DNA of 64,000 bases from Sphingomonas qomolangmaensis. GTDB taxonomy: Bacteria; Pseudomonadota; Alphaproteobacteria; Sphingomonadales; Sphingomonadaceae. Position 1 is the stretch's first letter. Each line of letters starts with the position of its first letter. The notes beneath the pieces are model-generated. The model was not told the DNA's origin, ran no database searches, and saw only the letters and a program-made list of their open reading frames with translations. This document shows positions 41,768 to 48,289 of the stretch, one piece after another. The position numbers and the translations under genes were made by a program. The stretch spans positions 434,001 through 498,000 of the forward strand of contig NZ_CP101740.1 of assembly GCF_024496245.1 (NCBI RefSeq). Direction: 5' to 3'.

Positions 41768-42796
41768 ATGACAATTGGAGTCGGGCTGGTCGGCTACGGC
41801 CTAGCCGCCAAGGTTTTCCACGCGCCGTTGGTCGCGTCCGTCGCCGGGCTGGCGTTGCGATCGGTGGTGTCGAGCGATGCGGCCAAGGTGCACGCCGACC
41901 TGCCGGGGATGCGCGTGGTGCCCGATCTGGCGGCGATGCTGGCCGACGCCTCGATCGATCTGGTGGTGATTGCGACCCCCGATGCGCTGCATGCCGAGCA
42001 GGCGATCGTCGCGCTCGACGCGGGGCGGCATGTCGTGGTCGACAAGCCGTTCGCGCTCACATTGACCGATGCGCAGGCTGTCGTCGATGCTGGCGATCGT
42101 GCCGGGCGGATGGTGTCGGTGTTCCACAATCGCCGCTGGGATGCCGATTTCGTGACGCTGCGCCGGCTGATCGGCGAAGGCGTGCTGGGCGAGGTGATGC
42201 AGGTCGAGAGCCATTTCGATCGCTTTCGCCCGCACGTCGCCGAGCGCTGGCGCGAACATGCCGGCGCCGGGGTGTGGAACGATCTGGGGCCGCATCTGAT
42301 CGACCAGGCTTTGGTCCTGTTCGGGATGCCCGAGCGCGTGACGGCCGATCTCGCGATCCAGCGCGCGGGGGGCAAGGCGCCCGATTATGCGCATGTCACG
42401 CTCGCTTATCCGCAGCTCCGGGTGGTTCTGCATGCGAGCATGACGATGCCCGCGGGGGCACTCCGTTTCGCGGTGCATGGCATGCTCGGGAGCTGGGTGA
42501 AGCATGGGCTCGACCCGCAGGAGGCGGCGCTTCGGGCGGGGGCGTTGCCGGGGACGCCCGGCTGGGGGATCGATCCGGTCGCGGCGGAGCTTTCGCTGGT
42601 CGGCGCGGATGGCGCGGTCGAAAGCCGCCCAATTGCCTGCGATGCGGGCGACTACCGCGCCTTCTATGCGGGTGTCGCGGCGTCGATCGGCGGGGAGGGG
42701 GCGAACCCGGTGCCGGTTGCGCAGGCGCTCGACGTCATGCGCGTGCTCGAGGCGGCGCGGCGCTCGGCGAGTGAGGGACGCAGCGTGGCGCTGTAG
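41768..42796 (+). CDS. Gfo/Idh/MocA-family oxidoreductase
   Basis: The 342-residue NAD(P)-dependent enzyme has an N-terminal Rossmann fold (GVGLVGYGLAAKVFHAPL, about 4-21). The family's DKPFALTLTDAQAVVDAGDR block has the conserved Lys, and VFHNRRWDADF follows. Later, GAGVWNDLGPHLIDQAL includes the GxxxDxGxH-like catalytic region. The N-terminus resembles the E. coli YdgJ subgroup. Substrates are usually sugars or inositols. The neighbouring sugar-acid catabolic genes (42938-46879) make a sugar dehydrogenase role plausible, though the gene is separated from them by a repeat and points towards the regulator. ATG at 41768 follows a GGGGG ribosome-binding stretch. Confidence 0.85.
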   Translation: MTIGVGLVGYGLAAKVFHAPLVASVAGLALRSVVSSDAAKVHADLPGMRVVPDLAAMLADASIDLVVIATPDALHAEQAIVALDAGRHVVVDKPFALTLTDAQAVVDAGDRAGRMVSVFHNRRWDADFVTLRRLIGEGVLGEVMQVESHFDRFRPHVAERWREHAGAGVWNDLGPHLIDQALVLFGMPERVTADLAIQRAGGKAPDYAHVTLAYPQLRVVLHASMTMPAGALRFAVHGMLGSWVKHGLDPQEAALRAGALPGTPGWGIDPVAAELSLVGADGAVESRPIACDAGDYRAFYAGVAASIGGEGANPVPVAQALDVMRVLEAARRSASEGRSVAL

Positions 42797-42826
42797 CTCT
42801 GCCACGGTTTAAGCATTCCGACCCCG

Positions 42827-42923
42827 CCCCGTTCGTGCTGAGCTTGTCGAGGCGCCGTCCGTTTCTTTCCGGCCGGCACGTAGAAAGAAGAACGGTCCTT
42901 CGACAGGCTCAGGACGAACGGGG
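42827..42923. repeat. Palindromic intergenic repeat with nested stem between convergent genes
   Basis: Outer arms 42827-42850 and 42900-42923 are 24-base inverted copies with two mismatches; each contains the CCCCGTTCG/CGAACGGGG end. Between them CCGTTTCTTTC and GAAAGAAGAACGG form an inner stem. The element lies between the oxidoreductase and GntR genes, which converge. From memory, CGTTCGTGCTGAGCTTGTCG repeats are widespread in sphingomonads. Its sequence is unrelated to the repeat at 35540-35628, but its placement is the same. Confidence 0.85.
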
Positions 42924-42937
42924 TAGGTTCAGCAGCC

Positions 42938-43654
42938 TCAATCCCGTTCGGCGATCAGGTCGAGTACGTCGCCGATGATTACCGTCATCGCGCGATGCGC
43001 GCCTTCGACGTCGCGGCGCTCGATCGCGTCGGCCACCGCGGCATGATCGACGATGTTGGCCGAGCGCCCCTTGATCTTGTTGGTGAAGCGGATCGAGGTG
43101 CGGAGCGCGGTCGAGACCAGCATCTGGAATTGTTCGTAGAACGGGTTCTTCGACGCGCGCAGGATCGCCAGATGAAAGGCGATGTCGGCATCGAGCGCAT
43201 CGCCGTCGCCGCGTTCGGCGGCGGTCATCGCGTCCAATCCGCCGCGGATCGCGCGCAGGTCGGCGGCATCGTGGAAGCGCGCGGCGAGCGATGCCGCCGC
43301 AGGCTCGATGCCGATCCGCAGCTGGTTGAACTGGCGCAGCAATTCGACCGAGAATTTGCGCTCGAGCAGCCAGCGCAGCACGTCGGGGTCGAACAGATTC
43401 CACGCCTGCGCGGGCTGGACGATCGTGCCCTGGCGCGGGCGCGCGCTGACCAGCCCCTTGGCGGTCAGCATCTTCACCGCCTCGCGCGTCACCGATCGGC
43501 TGACGCCGTGGACCTTGGCGATCTCGGCTTCGGTGGGAAAGGGGCGGTCGGCATAGACCCCGGTCACGATCGCGCGGCCGAGCACTTCGAGCATGCCGTG
43601 CGTCAGGTTGCGGCCAAGCTCGGGCCGCACGAAAACGCTATCCTCTTCGATCAT
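42938..43654 (-). CDS. GntR-family (FadR/FCD) regulator, DgoR-like
   Basis: The 238-residue protein has an N-terminal winged helix (FPTEAEIAKVHGVSRSVTREAVKMLTAKGLV) ending in a wing RPRQGT. A C-terminal FCD all-helical ligand domain follows, with DADIAFHLAILRASKNPFYEQF and a late DHAAVADAI histidine. This is the fold of DgoR, the galactonate-responsive repressor of E. coli. It is divergent from the symporter-dgoK-dgoA operon, so it is the likely local repressor. I chose ATG at 43654, preceded by GGGGATAGGG; an ATG four codons upstream is possible. Confidence 0.88.
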   Translation of the reverse strand: MIEEDSVFVRPELGRNLTHGMLEVLGRAIVTGVYADRPFPTEAEIAKVHGVSRSVTREAVKMLTAKGLVSARPRQGTIVQPAQAWNLFDPDVLRWLLERKFSVELLRQFNQLRIGIEPAAASLAARFHDAADLRAIRGGLDAMTAAERGDGDALDADIAFHLAILRASKNPFYEQFQMLVSTALRTSIRFTNKIKGRSANIVDHAAVADAIERRDVEGAHRAMTVIIGDVLDLIAERD

Positions 43655-43672
43655 CCCTATCCCCATCGGCGG

Positions 43673-43687
43673 GCTGTTTGATACAGC
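43673..43687. promoter_or_regulatory. Candidate GntR operator in the divergent dgo promoter
   Basis: GCTGTTTGATACAGC is a perfect 5-5-5 inverted repeat with the GT...AC core of FadR-type GntR sites (TGT-N5-ACA). It lies 18 bases ahead of the regulator start. A second imperfect palindrome, GCATTTTATCGTATAAATGC (43725-43744), lies 36 bases ahead of the symporter gene and may contain its -10 region. Confidence 0.55.
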
Positions 43688-43780
43688 TGCTTGGCTTTGT
43701 CACCCGCTTCGGCGCTCGACACTAGCATTTTATCGTATAAATGCGCTGGACGGTCGACAACGCAGGACGAGGACGCGGCT

Positions 43781-45376
43781 ATGGGGCTTTCGACGATCGA
43801 TCTGGTCGTGGTGATCGTGTACGCGATCTTCATCTTCGGACTCGCCCAATTCGTGTCGCGCGAAAAGGGCGGCAAGGAGAAGGACACCAGCGATTATTTC
43901 CTGGCGTCGAAATCGCTGCCCTGGTGGGCGATCGGCGCGTCGCTGATCGCGGCCAACATCTCGGCCGAGCAGATCGTCGGCATGTCGGGCTCGGGCTATG
44001 TCATGGGGCTGGCGATCGCCTCTTATGAATGGATGGCGGCGATCACGCTGCTGATCGTCGGCAAATTCTTTTTGCCGATCTTCCTGAAAAACGAAATCTA
44101 CACGATGCCGCAGTTCCTCGAGCAGCGGTACGGCCCGAATATCCGCACGTTGATGGCGATCTTCTGGCTGGCGCTGTACATTTTCGTGAACCTGACCGCG
44201 ATCCTGTGGCTGGGGTCGATCGCGGTGAACAAGGTGGCGGGCGTCGACCAGATGGTCGCGCTGTTCGGGCTCGGACTGTTCGCGTTGCTGTACCAGCTTT
44301 ACGGTGGCCTCAAGGCGGTGGCATTGACCGACATCGTCCAGGTGACGTTGCTGGTGTTCGGCGGCCTGACGATCTCGGCGCTGACGCTCAACGAAGTCGG
44401 TGGCGGGCAGGGGGTGCTGGCCGGGTTCGGGGTTCTGCTCGATCGCGCGCCCGAGAAGTTCAACATGATCCTCGAGCCCGGCGAAGTCGGCTATCAGGAG
44501 CTGCCCGGCATCGCGGTGCTGGTGGGCGGCATGTGGATCGCGAATCTGAGCTATTGGGGGTTCAACCAATATATCATCCAGCGCGCGCTGGCGGCCAAGA
44601 ACCTGGCCGAGGCGCAAAAGGGGATCGTGTTCGCCGCAGGCCTAAAGCTGCTGATGCCGCTAGTCGTCGTGGTGCCGGGGCTGGCGGCGGTGATCCTCGC
44701 GCCGGGGCTCAATCCCGCCGACGAAGCCTACCCCACGATGATGCGCTATCTGCCCTCGGGACTGCTGGGGCTGGTGTTCGCCGCGCTGATGGCGGCGGTG
44801 GTCGCCTCGACCGCGTCGAAGATCAATTCGATCGCGACGATCTTCACGCTCGACCTCTACGCCAAGTTCCGTGACATCCCGACGGTGGCCGAAGACGGCG
44901 CGGCGCGGACCGGCCGCGAGAAGCATCTGGTGCTGATCGGTCGTTCGTCGGCGGCGGTGGCGACGGTGATCGCGTTGTTCACCGCGCGGCCTTTGCTCGG
45001 CGGATCGGACCAGGCGTTCCAGTTCATCCAGGAGTTTTCGGGCTTCTTCACGCCAGGGATCACGGTGATCTTCCTGCTGGGGCTGTTCTGGAAGCGCGCG
45101 AGCGAATGGGGCGCGATCGCCGCCGCGGTCGGATCGGTGGTGCTGTCCTATCTGTTCAAGGTGGGGATGCCCGACATGCCGTTTATCAACCGCATGGGGC
45201 TGGTGTTCATCATTGCGCTGGTGCTCGCCGTCGTCCTGTCGCTGGTGAAGCCGGGGGCTGCGGGCAGCGACCGGATCACCGCCGAGGGGGTGAGCTTCCG
45301 CACGACGCCGAGCTTCAACGTCGCCGCGTTCGCGATCGTCGGGGTCGTGATCGCACTCTATGCGTCGATGTGGTGA
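43781..45376 (+). CDS. Sodium/solute symporter (SSS family, sugar or sugar acid)
   Basis: The 531-residue inner-membrane transporter has about 14 segments. SSS hallmarks include SLPWWAIGASLIAANISAEQIVGMSGSGYV (Na+-binding region in the first core helix), a GGLKAVALTDIVQ loop and a WGFNQYIIQRALAAKN segment typical of the SGLT group. An AGGACGAGGA ribosome-binding site precedes the ATG; an in-frame ATG 90 bases upstream overlaps the promoter area and is unlikely. Its place ahead of dgoK and dgoA suggests import of galactose, galactonate or a related compound. Confidence 0.92.
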   Translation: MGLSTIDLVVVIVYAIFIFGLAQFVSREKGGKEKDTSDYFLASKSLPWWAIGASLIAANISAEQIVGMSGSGYVMGLAIASYEWMAAITLLIVGKFFLPIFLKNEIYTMPQFLEQRYGPNIRTLMAIFWLALYIFVNLTAILWLGSIAVNKVAGVDQMVALFGLGLFALLYQLYGGLKAVALTDIVQVTLLVFGGLTISALTLNEVGGGQGVLAGFGVLLDRAPEKFNMILEPGEVGYQELPGIAVLVGGMWIANLSYWGFNQYIIQRALAAKNLAEAQKGIVFAAGLKLLMPLVVVVPGLAAVILAPGLNPADEAYPTMMRYLPSGLLGLVFAALMAAVVASTASKINSIATIFTLDLYAKFRDIPTVAEDGAARTGREKHLVLIGRSSAAVATVIALFTARPLLGGSDQAFQFIQEFSGFFTPGITVIFLLGLFWKRASEWGAIAAAVGSVVLSYLFKVGMPDMPFINRMGLVFIIALVLAVVLSLVKPGAAGSDRITAEGVSFRTTPSFNVAAFAIVGVVIALYASMW

Positions 45377-45380
45377 GCCG

Positions 45381-46247
45381 ATGACCGACGCATTCATCGC
45401 GGTCGATTGGGGCACCACCAACCGCCGCGCTTATCGGATCGAGGGTGGTATCGTCGCGGCGAGCGAGCGCGGCGGGCCGGGGGCTGCGGCGACGCCGGCC
45501 GAGGCGTATCCCGCCGAAGTGGCGGGTTTGCGCGACCGGCTGGGCGATCTGCCGATGTTGCTGGGCGGGATGGTCGGATCGACGATCGGATGGCGCAGCG
45601 TGGCTTATGCCAGCGCGCCGGCGGGGCTGGGCGATCTGGTCGCGGCGGTCGAGTGGATCGACGATCGCACCGGGATCGTGCCGGGGGTGTCGATCGTGCA
45701 GGGCATGCAGGGCGACGTCATGCGCGGTGAGGAATTGCAGATCCTCGGCGCGGTGGCGGCCGGCATGGTGCCGGGCGATGCGCTGGTCTGCCAGCCGGGT
45801 ACGCATTGCAAATGGGCGACGGTGGCGGCGGGGCGGATTGCAAGTTTCACCACCGCGATGACCGGCGAGCTTTTCGGGCTGCTGCGGACGCATAGCGTGT
45901 TGAAGGGGCAGCTCATGGGCGACGTCACGCCCGGCGATGCCTTTGTCGAGGGCGTCCGCGAAGGCGCCAAGCGCGACCTCGCCGCCAGCCTGTTCGGCGT
46001 CCGCGCCGCCAGCGTGCTGGGACTGCGGGACAATGCCGATGTGCCAAGCTATGCCAGCGGGCTGCTGATCGGTGCCGATGTCGCCGCGCGGATCGAGGCG
46101 GGCATGACGGTGTATCTGCTCGCAGATGCCAATCTGGGCGCGCTCTATGCCGCTGCAATTTCGACGCTGGGCGGCCAATCGGTCGCGATCGACAGCGAAG
46201 CCGCGTTTCTTGCCGGCGTCACACATCTTTGGGAGCTTGCCCGATGA
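45381..46247 (+). CDS. dgoK: 2-dehydro-3-deoxygalactonokinase
   Basis: The 288-residue ASKHA-fold kinase phosphorylates 2-keto-3-deoxygalactonate at C6. The phosphate-binding motif AVDWGTTNRRAYRI is at the N-terminus. LGGMVGSTIGW, VCQPGTHCKWATV, FTTAMTGELFGLLRTHSVL and LLIGADVAARI are DgoK blocks. It starts four bases after the symporter stop and overlaps dgoA as ATGA. Together with dgoA it forms the lower De Ley-Doudoroff branch. Confidence 0.94.
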   Translation: MTDAFIAVDWGTTNRRAYRIEGGIVAASERGGPGAAATPAEAYPAEVAGLRDRLGDLPMLLGGMVGSTIGWRSVAYASAPAGLGDLVAAVEWIDDRTGIVPGVSIVQGMQGDVMRGEELQILGAVAAGMVPGDALVCQPGTHCKWATVAAGRIASFTTAMTGELFGLLRTHSVLKGQLMGDVTPGDAFVEGVREGAKRDLAASLFGVRAASVLGLRDNADVPSYASGLLIGADVAARIEAGMTVYLLADANLGALYAAAISTLGGQSVAIDSEAAFLAGVTHLWELAR

Positions 46248-46879
46248 CGAACCTCCACCGTTTCGACGCCGCCTTTGCCGCCTGCCCGCTGGTGGCGATC
46301 CTGCGCGGGGTTCGCCCCGACGAGATCGAGGCGATCGGCGACGCGCTAGTCGAGGCGGGGTTCACGCTGATCGAAGTGCCGCTCAATTCGCCCGACCCGT
46401 TCGCGAGCATCGAATTGCTCGCCCGACGCTTCGGTGATCGCGCGGTGGTCGGCGCGGGGACGGTGCTGACGGTAGAGGACGTGCTGCGCGTCGAGGCGAC
46501 CGGCGGCACGCTGATCATCGCCCCCAACGCCAATCCTTCGGTGATCTCGGCGGCGGCCGAGCGCGGGCTGGTCGCGATGCCGGGGATCGCCACCCCCACC
46601 GAAGCCTTTGCTGCGCTGGCGGCGGGCGCGGCGGCGCTGAAACTGTTCCCGGCGGAAGCCGCAAGTCCCAAGGTGCTCAAGGCGATGCGCGCAGTGCTGC
46701 CCAAGGATCTTCGGATGCTGCCGGTTGGCGGTATCACGCCCGAGGCGATGGGGCCTTGGCGCGAGGCGGGCGCGGCCGGGTTCGGGCTGGGGTCGGCGCT
46801 CTACGCCCCCGGCATGACCGCAGCCCAAGTCGGTGAGCGCGCGCGCGCCTTCGTCGCGGCGCTGCCCTCAGCCGGCTAG
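46244..46879 (+). CDS. dgoA: 2-dehydro-3-deoxy-6-phosphogalactonate aldolase
   Basis: The 211-residue class I aldolase (KDPG/KDPGal family) cleaves KDPGal to pyruvate and glyceraldehyde 3-phosphate. VAILRGVRPDE, the catalytic Glu44 in LIEVPLNSP, VGAGTVLT, APNANP and the Schiff-base Lys133 in ALKLFPAEA are all present. The N-terminus and RGVRPDE favour the galacto enzyme over KDPG aldolase, and the adjacent dgoK agrees. The galactonate dehydratase gene (dgoD) is not in the window. The 3' end overlaps the convergent esterase gene by 12 bases. Confidence 0.93.
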   Translation: MTNLHRFDAAFAACPLVAILRGVRPDEIEAIGDALVEAGFTLIEVPLNSPDPFASIELLARRFGDRAVVGAGTVLTVEDVLRVEATGGTLIIAPNANPSVISAAAERGLVAMPGIATPTEAFAALAAGAAALKLFPAEAASPKVLKAMRAVLPKDLRMLPVGGITPEAMGPWREAGAAGFGLGSALYAPGMTAAQVGERARAFVAALPSAG

Positions 46880-47596
46880 CCGCTGCGCCACTAGCGGGGT
46901 CACCCGATCGGCCACCCGCTCGACGCCCTTGGCGTTGGGGTGGATCCGATCGGGCAGCATCAGCGCGGGATCGCCGATCACGCCGTCGAGGATGAAGGGG
47001 TAGAGCGCCGCGCCATATTCCCTGGCGAGATCGGTATAGATCGCGTTGAACGCGGCGACATATTCGGGGCCGAGATTGGGCGGGGCGACCATGCCGGTCA
47101 GCACCACCGGCACCTCGCGCCGACGCAATTCGTCGAGCATCGCCACCAGATTGGCGCGCGTTTCGGCGGCGGGGATCTGGCGCAGCACGTCGTTGCCGCC
47201 TAGCCCCAACAGCACGAGGTCGGGCTTGCGCGGCAGATTGTCGAGCGCGAAGGCCAGCCTCTGGCGGCCCGCCGCGCTGGTGTCGCCCGATACGCCGGCG
47301 TTGACCAGCGTCGCGTTGATGCCGTCGGCGCGGAGCCGGTTCTGCACCGCATCGGGCAGGCTCTGGCCGCGGCCCAGTTGGTAGCCTGCGTACAGGCTGT
47401 CGCCGAACGCTAGCACCAGCTTTTCCTCGCCGACCGGGCGCGCCGCCGCGACGGTCTTTTCAACGGTGGTCGCGGTGTTTTCGGCCACCGGCAGCGCTTC
47501 ATCGCCGCAGGCGGCTAGGCATGCCGCTTGGAGAATGGCCGCCGCCGTCACATATCGCTTGTTCAAACTAGCCAAGGTCCAGCCCACTCCATGCAT
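46868..47596 (-). CDS. TesA-like SGNH lysophospholipase/arylesterase
   Basis: The product of about 242 residues is an exported SGNH hydrolase. Catalytic blocks are LAFGDSLYAGYQLG (Ser), VNAGVSGDTSAAG (Gly), LGLGGNDVLR (Asn) and DRIHPNAKG (Asp-His). The N-terminus has a signal-like segment ending LAACGDEA, a possible lipobox, which suggests a lipoprotein. The start is uncertain: ATG at 47596 lies in a palindrome shared with the divergent ABC gene, while TTG at 47566 would give the more typical MNKRYVTAAAIL. tesA is divergent from ybbA-ybbP in E. coli, and the same arrangement is seen here. Confidence 0.88.
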   Translation of the reverse strand: MHGVGWTLASLNKRYVTAAAILQAACLAACGDEALPVAENTATTVEKTVAAARPVGEEKLVLAFGDSLYAGYQLGRGQSLPDAVQNRLRADGINATLVNAGVSGDTSAAGRQRLAFALDNLPRKPDLVLLGLGGNDVLRQIPAAETRANLVAMLDELRRREVPVVLTGMVAPPNLGPEYVAAFNAIYTDLAREYGAALYPFILDGVIGDPALMLPDRIHPNAKGVERVADRVTPLVAQRLAG

Positions 47597-48289
47597 TCCC
47601 CACAGCTGCGCGATATGGTCATCGATGCGCGCGATGTCACGCTGACGCTCGGCAGCGGCGATGCGGCGACGCAGATTTTGCGCGGCATCGACCTGGCGGT
47701 GCCGCGCGGCCAGAGCGTCGCGCTGCTGGGGCCATCGGGATCGGGCAAGTCGTCGCTGATGGCGATATTGTCGGGGCTCGAGCGCGCGACCGGGGGCAGC
47801 GTCGCGGTGGCGGGGCTCGATTTCGGCGCGCTCGACGAGGATTCGCTGGCGCGTGCGCGGCGGGGGCGGATCGGCATCGTGCTCCAGGCCTTCCATCTGC
47901 TGCCGACGATGACCGCGCGCGAGAATGTCGCGGTGCCGATGGAGCTGGCCGGCGTCGCCGACGCCTTCGAGCGCGCCGATGCCGAGCTGGCGGCGGTGGG
48001 CTTGGGCCATCGTATCGGTCATTACCCCAGCCAATTGTCAGGCGGCGAGCAGCAGCGGGTGGCGATCGCGCGCGCGCTGGGGCCGCGTCCCGATCTGGTG
48101 TTCGCCGACGAACCCACCGGCAATCTCGACACCGCGACCGGCGCGGCGATCATGGATTTGCTGTTCGAGCGGCAGGCGGCGGCGGGGGCAACCTTGGTAA
48201 TCATCACGCATGATCCGGCATTGGCGGTCCGCTGTGATCGCGTGGTGACCTTGGGTGACGGCCTGATCGTCGAGGATCGCGCGGCGTGA
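47591..48289 (+). CDS. ybbA: ABC transporter ATP-binding protein, YbbA/LolD-like
   Basis: The 232-residue ATPase has Walker A LLGPSGSGKSSLMAIL, Q-loop GIVLQAFHLLPTMTARENV, signature LSGGEQQRVAIARAL, Walker B LVFADEPTGNLD and the switch histidine in IITHDPAL. This is the MacB/LolD subgroup that pairs with FtsX-like permeases. The next gene is such a permease and overlaps as GTGA. I took ATG at 47591; ATG at 47615 (MVIDARD) is a good alternative that would remove the overlap with the divergent esterase. Confidence 0.9.
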   Translation: MHSPQLRDMVIDARDVTLTLGSGDAATQILRGIDLAVPRGQSVALLGPSGSGKSSLMAILSGLERATGGSVAVAGLDFGALDEDSLARARRGRIGIVLQAFHLLPTMTARENVAVPMELAGVADAFERADAELAAVGLGHRIGHYPSQLSGGEQQRVAIARALGPRPDLVFADEPTGNLDTATGAAIMDLLFERQAAAGATLVIITHDPALAVRCDRVVTLGDGLIVEDRAA

